DNA of 64,000 nucleotides from Actinophytocola oryzae (GCF_004364325.1 NZ_SOCP01000028.1:1-64000), one strand, 5' to 3'. Numbered from the stretch's first letter, positions 52,474 to 63,000 are shown. Notes: generated by a model not told the origin, from the letters alone. Numbers and translations are program-made.

Positions 52474-53620
52474 GGGCGTACTCGGGTCCGCTGAACAGCA
52501 GTGCCGTGTTGAAGCCGCCGAAGCCCAGTGTGAGGCTGATCCCGACCGACCCGTCGAAGCCGAGTGGTCGTCCGTCCGGCAGCCGCAGCCGCGAGCCCGG
52601 CATCGGGGTGACCAGGTTGCACACGGGCGGGACGGTGTGGTCCCGCAACGCCACGATCAGGGTGACGGCCTCGATGGCGCCGCACGCACCCAGGCTGTGG
52701 CCCAGCGCGCCCTTGGTGGCGTAGACGACGGGCCCGGCCTGGTCGGCGAACACGGCGGTCAGGCTCGCCGCCTCGACCGCGTCGTTCACGGGGGTGCCGG
52801 TGCCGTGGGCACTGACGACGGCGACGTCCGAGCGCGTCAGCCCACTGCCGGACAGACTTCGCCGGATGGCCGCCGTGACACTGTGGCCCGCGGGATCGGG
52901 TGCCGTCATGCCGTGGGCGTCGTTCGACGATCCCCACCCCCGCAGCACCGCGTGGATCGGCGCGGCGCGCCCGCGGGCCGACGCGAGTGACTCCAGCACG
53001 AGGAAGGCGGCCCCTTCACCGAGCAACATGCCGGAACGATTCGCGTCGAACGCCCGAAGCGTGTCGGCGGTCATGGTGCCGAGCGCGGAATGCCCGAGCC
53101 GTTTCGCGAGCGTCACGATGTCGGCACCGCCGCAGACACAGATCTCGCACTGTCCACTCCGGATCATCTCGGCGCCGACCGCGATGCTGTCGGACGCGGC
53201 GGAACACGCCGTGGTCACGCTGAGCGGCTCGTGTGGATGACCGATCCGCTCGGCACTGGCCGCCGCCCACCGGTAGAGCGAGTCCGCGCCTGTGTCGAGG
53301 TGGTCGCCGTAGCTCGTACCCAGCACCAGACGGACGCCGGGATCGTCCGGCGCGACCCCGGCATCGGCGAGTGCCGCACGCAACGACCTGGCACTCAGGA
53401 CGAGCTGTCGTTCGGCCGGGGGCAGGTCCGGGTCCACGTCGGGCACCATGGCCACGAGCTCGCTGCGCAGCCTGGCCCGCTCGGCAAGCTTCCGAAAGCC
53501 GTGCTGTCCGTCGAGCAGTCGCTGCCACACGGCTTCGATGTCGTCGCCGAGCGGGGTCGAGAAGGCCATCCCGGTGACACACGGCGTGCTGTCGAGCCGA
53601 CGACCTCTGTCCTCTGCCAT
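52466..53620 (-). CDS. Beta-ketoacyl-ACP synthase (FabF/KAS II type)
   Basis: I choose the ATG at 53620 (GGAAA upstream) over the start 45 bases earlier, which would run into the ACP gene. The 384-residue enzyme has the catalytic Cys in VTTACSAASDS, His in SAHGTGTPVND and His in KGALGHSLGACGAIEA, so decarboxylative condensation is intact. It lies 16 bases after the ACP stop and overlaps the KS-like gene, which may be its heterodimer partner in place of a chain-length factor. Confidence 0.9.
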   Translation of the reverse strand: MAEDRGRRLDSTPCVTGMAFSTPLGDDIEAVWQRLLDGQHGFRKLAERARLRSELVAMVPDVDPDLPPAERQLVLSARSLRAALADAGVAPDDPGVRLVLGTSYGDHLDTGADSLYRWAAASAERIGHPHEPLSVTTACSAASDSIAVGAEMIRSGQCEICVCGGADIVTLAKRLGHSALGTMTADTLRAFDANRSGMLLGEGAAFLVLESLASARGRAAPIHAVLRGWGSSNDAHGMTAPDPAGHSVTAAIRRSLSGSGLTRSDVAVVSAHGTGTPVNDAVEAASLTAVFADQAGPVVYATKGALGHSLGACGAIEAVTLIVALRDHTVPPVCNLVTPMPGSRLRLPDGRPLGFDGSVGISLTLGFGGFNTALLFSGPEYAHD

Positions 53621-53636
53621 GGGTTTCCGGCGCGGG

Positions 53637-53921
53637 TCAGGTGTTCTGCGCGGTCGACGGGGCACCTACCGCATCGCCGTTCTTCACACGGTCGACGTAG
53701 CCGACGATGTTGGCGATGGTCGAGAAGTTGTCGGCGTTGAAGTCGTCATCCTCGATCTCGATGCCGAAGGTGTCCTCGAGTTGTGCGCGAAGTTCGACGA
53801 AACCGAGCGAATCGACGCCGAAATCATCGCGGAGGCCCGCGTCGTCGTCCATTTCGTTAATCGGCACCTCCACGTACACCTTTGACACAAGAATACTTCT
53901 CACAGTATCCGATGTGCTCAT
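53637..53921 (-). CDS. Acyl carrier protein
   Basis: The 94-residue acidic protein has the phosphopantetheine site DFGVDSLGFVELRAQLED, with Ser in DSL, and helices typical of ACP. The C-terminal tail GDAVGAPSTAQNT is disordered. It is encoded just upstream of the ketosynthase and downstream of the acyltransferase, so it carries the growing chain for this cluster. Confidence 0.93.
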   Translation of the reverse strand: MSTSDTVRSILVSKVYVEVPINEMDDDAGLRDDFGVDSLGFVELRAQLEDTFGIEIEDDDFNADNFSTIANIVGYVDRVKNGDAVGAPSTAQNT

Positions 53922-54027
53922 TCTCGTGCCTTCTCCCGGTGTGGGCGACAGATTCCCGGCTGGTGACCGACACTACCAACGGGCAATGACGCCGAACCTG
54001 TCACGTAAATCGGGTACACGCCGTTCG

Positions 54028-54972
54028 TCAGCCGTGTTCGACCAGAAAGCCCGGAACTTTCTCCAGCTCGGCCGGTGTTTTCACGGCCAGGACGGGGGTG
54101 CCCTGCATGTCCCGTTTGAGCAGTCCGGCCAGCGCGCCGGCCGGCGGCAGCTCGATCGCCGCACGCGCTCCGAGACGCCCGAGGGTGCCGAGGCACGCCT
54201 CCCACCGGACCGGGCCGCTGACCTGCGTGATCAGCCGCTCCATGAAGCCATCGCCGGTGGTGACGACGGTGGCGTCGGCGTTCGACACGATCGGCCGGAT
54301 CGGGTCGCTGACGCGGAACTGCCTGGCCTGCACGGCGAACTTCTCCCTGGCCGGCTCCATGTAGCGGGTGTGGAACGCCCCGGCGACGTCGAGCCGCACG
54401 ACCCGGCTGTCCGCGGGCGGCCGCTCGGCGAGCTCTGCCAGTGCGGACACCGGCCCACCTGCGACGATGTGGCCTGGACTGCTCCGGTTGGCCTGATCGA
54501 GGTCGAGCTCGGCCAGCCGGGCGCGGACCTCGTCGGGGTCCCCGCCGAAGACCACCGACAGCCCCGTGGCCTCGCTCGCGCACACCGTGGCCAGCTCGGC
54601 GCCGCGGATGGCCGCGAGATGCACCGCGTCGGCCGGTGTGACGATGCCGGCGATGGCGGCGGCAGCCAGCTCGCCGATGGAGTTGCCCGCCACCGGGATG
54701 GTGTCCGGCACCTCGGTCCGCTGTCGCAGCAGGTCGTAGGCCATCACCGTGAGCGAGACGACCAGCGGGGCGATGTGCGCGGTGTGCGCGATTTCGTCGT
54801 CATCCGCCGTGGTGCCGAGTCGCACCAGATCGAGGCCGCTCGCGTCACCGAACTCTTCGATTCGGTCACGGACGCCGTCAATCCCGAGCCACGGTTCGAG
54901 CATGCCGGACTCGTGCGATGCGAGACCGGGGGAGATGAGGGGGGCACCTGGTGCCAGGAATGCAATCACCAC
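54028..54972 (-). CDS. Acyltransferase (FabD-like malonyl-ACP transferase), atypical active-site motifs
   Basis: The AT fold is clear: VAGNSIGELAAAAIAGIVTP around the nucleophile Ser, RSSPGHIVAGGP, and the catalytic His in VAGAFHTRYMEPA. Two usual motifs differ: GHSxGE reads GNSIGE and the N-terminal GQGxQ reads APGAPLIS, which should change the oxyanion hole. No ATG or good ribosome site is near the start of homology, so the GTG at 54972 is a guess; the frame is open to 55167. It is first in the minus operon and would load the extender onto the ACP. Confidence 0.8.
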   Translation of the reverse strand: MVIAFLAPGAPLISPGLASHESGMLEPWLGIDGVRDRIEEFGDASGLDLVRLGTTADDDEIAHTAHIAPLVVSLTVMAYDLLRQRTEVPDTIPVAGNSIGELAAAAIAGIVTPADAVHLAAIRGAELATVCASEATGLSVVFGGDPDEVRARLAELDLDQANRSSPGHIVAGGPVSALAELAERPPADSRVVRLDVAGAFHTRYMEPAREKFAVQARQFRVSDPIRPIVSNADATVVTTGDGFMERLITQVSGPVRWEACLGTLGRLGARAAIELPPAGALAGLLKRDMQGTPVLAVKTPAELEKVPGFLVEHG

Positions 54973-55238
54973 ACGAGTGAACAACGCCGGAGGGTACTTA
55001 GTCGAGGCCGGCCGAGAAACCCGGGTTTGGCGGGCCTCCGCCTTGCTTGACACCTCGTCGACGCCGTGGGTAACCTCCGACTCGGCTGACCATGGGCGTC
55101 TGTCTTCTGTCGCAGGCCGGTATTCACAGAAAAACAGTCCGGCGAATTCCCGGTGTCTTGTGCGCATGTTCGCGGCGGCCTGACGGCCGTTCCCGCCTAT
55201 GTGGCGTGCGACGATTCGGCGAGGAAGGAAATCCTGTT

Positions 55239-56375
55239 ATGCGTGTGTTGTTCGCGTCGCTGCCCGCGGCAGGCCACCTGTTCCACCTTGTGCCGCTGGC
55301 CTGGGCGCTGCGGGCGCAGGGGCACGAGGTGCTGGTGGCCTCCTACGACGGAGCCGAGATCGTCGCCGACGCCGGCCTCCACGTCTCGAACATCGCGCCG
55401 GGACTGAACATGTTCGAGGAGGCGTTCGTGCGCGGTGGCACGAAGCGGCCAGACCTCCTCGAGCGGGTGCAGGCCAGCATGGGCGGCGACCGCGAGGCGC
55501 TGATGACGCTCTACGCGTTCGTCAATGACACCGTCGCCGACCGCATGGTGGCTCTGGCACGGGACTGGCGGCCCGATCTGGTGGTGTACGAGTACTTCTC
55601 GCCGGTCGGCCAGGTGGTGGCCGCCGCGCTCGGCGTGCCGGCGGTGCAGTTCGACTTCGGCTTCAGCTTCACACCGCCGCTGATCGCCGTCATGCTCGAA
55701 CAGATGCGGGACACCTTCGTCCGCAACGGAGCTACCGAGCCGCCGCCCGAGCCGTTGATCGTCCACAATGTACCCGACAGCATGCTGAGCGAGCCGCGAC
55801 CGGGTCTGGCGGTCCGCTCGGTGCCCTACAACGGCGGAGCCGAACTGCCGGAGTGGTCGTCGCGTCGTCCCGAGCGGCCGCGGGTCGTGATCTCCTTCGG
55901 CACCAGCATCGCCGCGATGAGTGGCCTGGACCGGGTCAAGCGGACCGTCGAGGCCGCGCGGGACGTGGATGCCGACTTCGTCATGGCGATGGGGTCCACC
56001 GACCTGACCGAGCTGGGCGAGTTGCCCGCCAACGTCCGGAGCGTGGGCTGGATGCCGTTGCACGTGCTGCTCGCAGGCGCCGGCGGGCTGGTGCATCACG
56101 GCGGGTCGAGCACGACCTTCACGGCACTGCATTCGGGTGTGCCGCAACTGGTGCTGCCCAACGGCTCCGACTGTTTCATCAACGCCAGGACGGTGGCCGC
56201 CAGAGGGCTGGGTCTGACCGGGGAGCCCGAGGACATCGACACCGCGCTGCTCCGAAGGCTGATCGACGACGACAAGCTGCGTGCGAACGCGGCGGAGGTC
56301 CGTGCGGAGATCGACGCGATGCCGGCCCCGGCGACACTCGTCCCGGAGTTCGAACGGCTCGCGCGACGAGAGTAG
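55239..56375 (+). CDS. GT1-family glycosyltransferase
   Basis: The ATG at 55239 gives 378 residues: MRVLFASLPAAGHLFHLVPL with the N-terminal GT-B start, PLAWALRAQGHEVLVAS, VVISFGTS, VGWMPLHVLLAGAGGLVHHG and GGSSTTFTALHSGVPQLVLP, the sugar-nucleotide motif of antibiotic glycosyltransferases (EryCIII/UrdGT-like). It predicts that the cluster product is glycosylated. No sugar-biosynthesis genes other than possibly the aldo/keto reductase are within the window. It is divergent from the acyltransferase and convergent with the first P450. Confidence 0.92.
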   Translation: MRVLFASLPAAGHLFHLVPLAWALRAQGHEVLVASYDGAEIVADAGLHVSNIAPGLNMFEEAFVRGGTKRPDLLERVQASMGGDREALMTLYAFVNDTVADRMVALARDWRPDLVVYEYFSPVGQVVAAALGVPAVQFDFGFSFTPPLIAVMLEQMRDTFVRNGATEPPPEPLIVHNVPDSMLSEPRPGLAVRSVPYNGGAELPEWSSRRPERPRVVISFGTSIAAMSGLDRVKRTVEAARDVDADFVMAMGSTDLTELGELPANVRSVGWMPLHVLLAGAGGLVHHGGSSTTFTALHSGVPQLVLPNGSDCFINARTVAARGLGLTGEPEDIDTALLRRLIDDDKLRANAAEVRAEIDAMPAPATLVPEFERLARRE

Positions 56376-56398
56376 TCCTCTCGGTCGTCGTCGATGGT

Positions 56399-56441
56399 GG
56401 ATGGCAGGACGCCCGTCCGTCGGTCAGGCGTCCTGCCATCC
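56399..56441. terminator. Perfect 15-bp hairpin between the glycosyltransferase and P450 genes
   Basis: GGATGGCAGGACGCC at 56399-56413 pairs fully with 56427-56441 around a 13-base loop. It lies between two convergent genes, so it can end both transcripts. Confidence 0.8.
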
Positions 56442-56446
56442 ATCGG

Positions 56447-57703
56447 TCACGACCTGTCGGTTGTCGTGCCGGTGTGAACCGGCAGTGCGGTTAGCCCCCG
56501 TAGAACCAATCCTGGGCGCCACCGCAGTTCGTTCTCCGGGCAACCGAGTGTGAGATCGGGGAACCGGTCGAACAGAGAGCGGATCGCGATCTCGCCCTCC
56601 ACTCGAGCGAGACCGGCGCCGACGCAGAAATGTATTCCGTGGCCAAAGGAGAGGTGCGAGTTGCCCGAACGTGAGATGTCGAACTCGTCACCGTCGGCGA
56701 ACTGTACCTCGTCCCGGTTGGCCGAGCCGATCACCGCCATCACGACCGATCCCGCCGGTATGACGACTCCGTCGAGGACGATCTCCTCGGTCGCCGCCCG
56801 TGGCGTACTCCGGTCGACCGGACTGGTGAACCGGAGCATTTCCTCGATCGCGGACGGGAGGAGCTCGGGCGATTTCCTGAGCGCGGCCAGCTGGTCGGGA
56901 TTGGTCAACAGGGCGAGCGTTCCGTTGGCGATCAGGTTCGTCGTCGTCTCGTGCCCGGCGACGAGGAGCTGAATCATGGTTCCGATGAGTTCTGTCTCGG
57001 TGAGTTGCCCCTCGTCCCCGGCTGCGGGAACGAGCTGGGACAAAAGGCCCCGCTGTTCTTTGCCGGAAGGACCCGCGGACCTGACGGCGGCGATCTGCTC
57101 GGCGAGGTACGCGCGGATTGCCAGCCCGCCCGACTCCGCGTCGTCCCTGGTAGCGGCCGAGATCGCCGGCGTCATGAGTGCGGTGATCCAGCGCCGGAAG
57201 TCGCCGCGGTCGCTGCTCGGCACGCCGATCAGCTCGCAGATGACGGTCAGCGGGAGGGGATAGGCGAAGATTTCGATCATATCGACGGGACCGCTTTCCT
57301 CGGCGGCCGCCATGTCGTCGAGCAAGCTGTCCGTAAGCGCCTGGATTCGTGGCTTGAGCGCGTCGATCCGACGTCGGGTGAATTCCTTGCTGACGATTGA
57401 CCGCAGCCTCGTGTGGTCGGGCGGATCACTGGTGAGCATGTTTGCGCCGGTGCCTGCCTCGCCGTTTTCGTTGACGATTCCGGCGGCGTGCGCCCATTGT
57501 GGGAAGTTGCGTGGGGCCTTGGACAGCCGCGCGTCACCGAGAGCGGCCTTGACCTGCGCATGGCCAGTGACGAGGAATACATCCTCCGGTCCGCCGGGTG
57601 GACGTACCCGGTGGACCGTGGCGTCTCTGCGCAGCCGCGCGTATTGGGGGTGTGGATTGTTTATCATTTCCGGACTCCACAAGTCCAGCGAGATGGCGGT
57701 CAT
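56447..57703 (-). CDS. Cytochrome P450 (1)
   Basis: I choose the internal ATG at 57703 (MTAISLDLWSPEMINNPHPQ), giving a usual 418 residues. Motifs are the I-helix LLVAGHETTTNLIAN with the Thr pair, ExxR in IEEMLRFTSPV, and the haem loop LSFGHGIHFCVGAGLARVEG with the Cys ligand. It is a soluble bacterial tailoring P450 of the CYP105/107 kind. It is divergent from the second P450, and the two share a 96-base promoter region. Confidence 0.93.
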   Translation of the reverse strand: MTAISLDLWSPEMINNPHPQYARLRRDATVHRVRPPGGPEDVFLVTGHAQVKAALGDARLSKAPRNFPQWAHAAGIVNENGEAGTGANMLTSDPPDHTRLRSIVSKEFTRRRIDALKPRIQALTDSLLDDMAAAEESGPVDMIEIFAYPLPLTVICELIGVPSSDRGDFRRWITALMTPAISAATRDDAESGGLAIRAYLAEQIAAVRSAGPSGKEQRGLLSQLVPAAGDEGQLTETELIGTMIQLLVAGHETTTNLIANGTLALLTNPDQLAALRKSPELLPSAIEEMLRFTSPVDRSTPRAATEEIVLDGVVIPAGSVVMAVIGSANRDEVQFADGDEFDISRSGNSHLSFGHGIHFCVGAGLARVEGEIAIRSLFDRFPDLTLGCPENELRWRPGLVLRGLTALPVHTGTTTDRS

Positions 57704-57799
57704 GATTGCGAACGTAGCAGAACATGTCCGCGAGTTGGACTGGTTGCGTCGAACGGAAACGTGGGGCACTATTGGGTCAGTCGTCAACCTGGGAGCAGA

Positions 57800-59107
57800 A
57801 TGTACGACTTAGGTCCGATGCGTGCTTTCGTGTCGATGAATATTTCCAGGGCAGTGCTCGCGGCATTCTCCGCTGCCGGTGACCCCGCGGCACAAGTGCT
57901 CGGCAACCGCCCGCCGGTCGACCCCTATCCGCTGTACGAGCGGATCCGGGCGCGCGGCGAGCTGTGCCGCAGCCGCCTCGGCATCTACCTGACGGCGTCC
58001 TACGCCGTGTCCAGTTCCGTGTTGCGGGACCAGCGGTTCGGGGTCGTGCCGGACGCCGAGAGCTCCGGCATCGACTGGAACCTGCGTCCCGGTGACGCGG
58101 AAACCCTCGTGCATCCGGTGGAGCACTCGCTTCTGATGATGAACCCGCCGCAGCACACCAGGTTGCGCAAGCTGGCCGCGCCCTGGTTCACCCCGCGGGC
58201 GCTGAGCACCCGGGTCGACCGGATCGAGCGGATCGTCGAGCACACCCTCGACGAGATCGGCGATCGCGAGCAGTTCGACATCGTCGCCGACTTCGCGGTG
58301 CGCGTGGTGATCCGGGTGATCTGCGACCTGTTCGAGGTACCCGACACGGGCATCGAGGAGTTCGCCAGGTGGGGTGGCACGCTGGCCGGCACGATCGGCG
58401 GGCTGCGGTCCAACGACGAGCGCAGGCGGGTGCGGGCCACGCTGGTCCAGATGACCGCGTTCTTCGAGGACGTCGTGGAACGGCGTCGGGCGACGCCGGG
58501 TGACGACGTCATCAGCAGCCTCGTCTCCGCCACTGTGGACGGTGCGCCGCTGGCCCGGCGGGACCTGCTGGCGTTGTGTGGTCTGTTGCTCGCCGCGGGA
58601 TTTGAGACCACGGTCAACGTGATCGGCAACGGGGTGCTCGCCCTGATGGGCAACGACGATGTCAGGCACGACCTGCTCGCCGCGCCGGAGCTCGCCGGGC
58701 CGGTGCTGGAGGAGGTGCTCCGGTTCGACTCACCGGTGCAGTACACCGCGCGGGAGGCGCTCGAGCCGGTGCGGCTGGCAGGCGTCGACCTGCCCAGGGG
58801 AGCGATGGTCGTGGTGCTGATCGGTGGCGCGAACCGGGATCCCGCCGTGTTCGACGATCCGGCGCGGTTCGACCCGGCGCGGAGCAACAACCGTGACCAT
58901 CTGTCCTTCTCCTCCGGCATCCACTACTGCCTCGCCGCCGGGCTCGGCCGGATCGAGGGGGAGGTGGCCCTGCGCCGGCTGTTCACCCGCTTCCCCGACC
59001 TGCGCATCGTCGGACCGGTGCCCCGGCAGCCGAAGCGCAACATCCGGGGACCACAGCGGATGGTGGTCGCGACCGGTACCCGACGCCGGGCCGGGACAGA
59101 GGTCTGA
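57800..59107 (+). CDS. Cytochrome P450 (2)
   Basis: The ATG at 57800 follows GGGAG by four bases; the later ATG at 57818 is possible. The 435-residue protein has LLAAGFETTVNVIGN in the I-helix, ExxR in LEEVLRFDSPVQ, and the haem loop LSFSSGIHYCLAAGLGRIEG. The haem loop has FSSGIHYC in place of FGxGxHxC, with Ser at the first Gly, which is unusual but seen in some macrolide P450s. It leads a plus-strand operon with the hydrolase-like, NRPS and thioesterase genes. Confidence 0.92.
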   Translation: MYDLGPMRAFVSMNISRAVLAAFSAAGDPAAQVLGNRPPVDPYPLYERIRARGELCRSRLGIYLTASYAVSSSVLRDQRFGVVPDAESSGIDWNLRPGDAETLVHPVEHSLLMMNPPQHTRLRKLAAPWFTPRALSTRVDRIERIVEHTLDEIGDREQFDIVADFAVRVVIRVICDLFEVPDTGIEEFARWGGTLAGTIGGLRSNDERRRVRATLVQMTAFFEDVVERRRATPGDDVISSLVSATVDGAPLARRDLLALCGLLLAAGFETTVNVIGNGVLALMGNDDVRHDLLAAPELAGPVLEEVLRFDSPVQYTAREALEPVRLAGVDLPRGAMVVVLIGGANRDPAVFDDPARFDPARSNNRDHLSFSSGIHYCLAAGLGRIEGEVALRRLFTRFPDLRIVGPVPRQPKRNIRGPQRMVVATGTRRRAGTEV

Positions 59108-59144
59108 TCCACGCACGGCGGGTGTGCCGTGCCGGTAGCTCGAG

Positions 59145-59963
59145 GTGAAAGCGGTGACGATGATGGGAACCGGCTCGTGGAACGTGCTTTCCGGCACCGA
59201 CACGGACAGGGTCGTGCTGGCGGTCGACTTCCCGGCCGCGGGCCGGCCCGCGGGAAGCTTCGCGGACCTGGCCTCGCTGCTGGACGTCCAGTGCTCGGTC
59301 TGGGAGTGCGTCCCGCCGTCGGTGGGTGTGCCGACCTCGTTCGGCATCGAAGCCGGCATGCGGGGTGACGACTACGTCGACCGATGGCTCGGGGACGTCC
59401 GGGCGAGCGGGCGCGAGGTCCTCGCGGTGATGGGGTACTGCTCGGGCTGCGGCTTCTCCGCGCTGCTCGCGGAACACATCGCGCAGTGGCAGGAGATGCC
59501 GAAGCAGGTGCTGTTCGACCCGGACGCACCCTCGACGTCCTATGTGTACTGGCAGTTCCACCGGGTGATCGGCGAGTTCTCGGTGGTGCTCTCCCCGAAG
59601 GAGATCATCGCCGCCCAGCAGGCAGGCAAGAAGCTGGCCGACGAGATCGTGGACCTGGCCGAGCTGAGCTACGCCCTGTTCACGATCTTCATCGAGGTCG
59701 GCGCCACCGGGTTCGACCGGGCGGGCATCGGCGGCGCCCACCGGGCCGACCTGACCTCGCACTTCGCCTCCTACCTCGCCTACATCGTCGCCTCGTCGCA
59801 GCTCGACCCGCTCCGCGCCTGGAAGGTGGCCACGGCGATCAGCTCGACCGCGCCGGGCGCCGGCGGCAAGATCGCCCAGGAGGAGTTCCGCTTCGACATC
59901 GACCATCTGGATCTGCTGCGGGACACCGACGTCGCCCGGCGGGTGAGCGAGGTGCTGGGGTAG
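59145..59963 (+). CDS. Hydrolase-like protein with a Cys nucleophile elbow
   Basis: This 272-residue protein has REVLAVMGYCSGCGFSALLA around residues 88-107, which looks like an alpha/beta-hydrolase elbow GxSxG in which both positions are Cys-containing (GYCSGCG). A later DIDHLDLLRD could place an Asp/His. I do not recognise a family with confidence. The start is uncertain among the GTG at 59145 and in-frame GTG/ATG codons to 59163. It lies between the P450 and NRPS genes in one direction, so it may act on the NRPS-bound chain. Confidence 0.7.
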   Translation: MKAVTMMGTGSWNVLSGTDTDRVVLAVDFPAAGRPAGSFADLASLLDVQCSVWECVPPSVGVPTSFGIEAGMRGDDYVDRWLGDVRASGREVLAVMGYCSGCGFSALLAEHIAQWQEMPKQVLFDPDAPSTSYVYWQFHRVIGEFSVVLSPKEIIAAQQAGKKLADEIVDLAELSYALFTIFIEVGATGFDRAGIGGAHRADLTSHFASYLAYIVASSQLDPLRAWKVATAISSTAPGAGGKIAQEEFRFDIDHLDLLRDTDVARRVSEVLG

Positions 59964-60038
59964 TGGGTCCTACCGCGGCAAGTGTGTCCACATCAGACTG
60001 GCGAGTGCCTGCCCGGCAGGCGGGCAGGGGGTGTCGAG

Positions 60039-63000
60039 TTGGGACTGTCGGAGACGACCGCGACACGCAAGGAGCAGGCGCTCTGGCTGCTCGAGCGGGT
60101 GGTGCCCGGGATCGGGATCAACAACCTCTCGGTGGCGTTCCGGGTTGACGGACGGATCGATCCGGCGGCCATCGAGGGCGCCATCCGGCTGCTGCTGCGC
60201 AGGTACGAGGCGCTGCGGACGGTGTTCCACGCCGACGGCGCGGTCCTGCGCCGCGAAGTCCTGCCGCCCGGCGACCTCGACGTCGTGGTCCATTGGCACC
60301 GGTCGAGCGCCGATCGGCTCGACACCGACCTCGTGAACTTCGTGGCGGAGCCGTTCGAGCTGCGTGGTGGCCCGCTGGTCCGAGCGGCCTGCTTCCACTC
60401 CCCGGCCGGTGACACGGTCTGCGTGGCGGTGCACCACCTCGTCTTCGACGCCACGTCCTCGTCGATCCTGTTCGGTGACCTGGTCTCGGTCTACCGGAGT
60501 CTGGCCGGGGGCGAGCCGCCGGCAGGAGAGCTGTGCGAGCCGGTGCCGGCGTTGCGCGATCCGGAACCTCCGGACAGCAGCGTCGCCTTCTGGCGGGAGC
60601 ACCTTTCCGGCCACCGCGCGGGCAGGCTGGCGCTGCCCGTCGACCCACGCGCCGAGCCGGGCCCGTTCGCCGCCGTGGTCCGCTACGAGCTGTCCGCCGA
60701 GACCACCGAGGTCGTCGAGCGGATGCGCGAGCAGTTGCGTGTGCCGGAGGCCGTGCTGCTGCTCGCCGTGTACTACCTGCTGCTCGCGACGCACGGCGTG
60801 GGTGTGGACGTGGTCGTCGGTTCGCCGGTGAACACCAGGGGACGGCTCTCGGCGCGGGCGGTCGGTTATCACGTCAACCTGCTCGCGCCCCGGGTCGAGC
60901 TCGATCCGGCCCGGAGCTTCCGCGACCTCGTCACCCAGGTCCGCCGCACGTTCTTCGCGGCGATGGCCCACGGCGACCTGTCCGTGGACAGCGACCTGGC
61001 CGACGAGCTGCCGAGAACCGCGCCTGGCCGCCGTGAACCGCTCTTCAGGTACGTGTTCAACTACGTGTCCGAGATGGGGTTCCCCGCGCTGGACATCGGC
61101 GGCGCACCGGTGCGTCCGGTCCTCGTCGACAACCCGTACAGCAAGTTCGACCTGGTGCTGTTCGTGCTCCCGTCGGCGGGCCGTATCCGGCTGGAGGCCT
61201 CGTACCGCGCGGAGACGTTCCGCCGTGACGACATCGCGGCGATGCTGCGGCGGTACGAGGCCGTGCTCGGCGCGTTCGGCGCGGACGTCGACCAGCCCGT
61301 CGAACGGGTCTGGGCCGGCACGGACGAAGACCGCGCCGTCATCGACGGGGCGCAGCGGTCGGCCACCGGCACGGCGTCGACCGTCCTGGCGGGCGTGGCG
61401 GCGCGTGTGGCGGCCACGCCGGGAGCGGTCGCGATCAAGGACGGGGATCGAGCAGTCACCTACGGCCAGTTGTGGCAGGCGGCGACGGCCACTCGCGACT
61501 CGCTGGTGGCTTCCGGTCTCGCCGGAGGTGACGTGGTGGCCGTGTTCGCGCCGCGTGGTCCGGAACTGGCCGCCGCGGCACTGGGGGTGTGGCTCGCGGG
61601 TGGCGCGTACGTGCCCGTCGACCTGAACTACCCGGTCCGCCACATCGTCGACGTGTTGTCCGACTCCGGTGCCACGGCGGTGCTCGGTGTCGACGGGGTC
61701 GAGGTGCCCAACCTGCCCGTGTACCCCGTCGTCCAGGTGACCGACACGACGACAGGCGATGTCGCCACCCCCGTCGTCGACCGGTCCGCGTGCGCGTTCC
61801 TGCTGTACACCTCGCCGACGATGGGCAGGCCGGTCGGCACCCGGGTCACCCACGGCAACCTGGCCAACGCGCTCGCCCACCTCGCCGACGAGGTGGGCGG
61901 AGGAACGACGGCCTGGTTGTCCCCGTTCGCCACCGGCATGTCGGCGGCGGAGCTGTTCCTGCCACTGGTCGACGGCCACCGGGCGGTCGTGGCGCCCGAC
62001 GAGGCGCGGACCGACGGCGCCGTCCTGGCCGAGGTGCTCGACGACCACGAGGTACGGATCGTCCAGGCCACGCCGACGACCTGGCGGCGAGTGCTGGGAG
62101 GAGTGGCCGACCGACTCGCCGGACGGCGCGTGCTCTGCGGCGGTGAGTCGCCACGTCCCGGTCTGGCCGCCGCGTTGGCGGCCACCGGGTGCGAGGTGTT
62201 CTCGTTCTTCGGCACCGACGAGACGACCACGTACTCGATCGTGGGCCGGGTGGGACCGGACGACGACCACTCGTCACTCGCCGGCCGGCCGGTGGCCAAC
62301 ACCAGGTTGTTCGTCGCCGACGAGGACGGTCGCGAGGTGCCGCCCGGCGTGCGCGGCGAACTGTGTGTGGCCGGGGCGGGAGTGGCCCTGGGCTACCGCA
62401 ACCGGCAGGAACTGGCCACGCGGCGGTTCGCGGAGCACGCCGGGTACGGCCGGTACTTCCGGACCGGGCACGAGGCGTTGCTCCGGTACGACGGGGAATG
62501 GGAGCTGGTCGCGGGCCCGGGGCGCACGGTCGTCGCGGGCGGCGAACGGATCGAGCTGGATCGGCTGGAGCGCGTGCTCAGCCGGGTGGGCGGCGTCGAG
62601 GACGTCGCGGTGGTCATGGTCGGCGACCCGGACACCGACGGTGCGGTGGTGGCGTTCGTGGTCCCGGAAACCGCCGTGCGACGTGTCGCGGATGCCGTGG
62701 TGCTCGGCGACGTCGTCGGCCTTCCCGGGCTACCGACCACTGTGGACGACCGAGTCGACTACGCGGCCCTGGTGCGGCTCGCCTTCAGCAGGCGGATCGA
62801 GGACACCGGCCGGGCCGCGCTCGCGGAAGGCGCGGTCGGCCTGGCCCCGACCATGCTCTCGCTGTGGCGGCTGCTGCTGGGCCGTGACGATCTGGACAGC
62901 GAGTCGAACTTCTTCGTGGCCGGCGGTTACTCGCTGCTGGCCGCGCAGCTGGCCGAACGGGTCGAGGCGATCACCGGCGTGCCGCTGCCGTTGGTCGAGG

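Noticed and set aside
59970..62270. A 766-codon minus-strand open frame opposite the NRPS
   Set aside because: Its sequence is Arg/His/Gly-rich with no domain, and the plus strand has clear C, A and PCP motifs.
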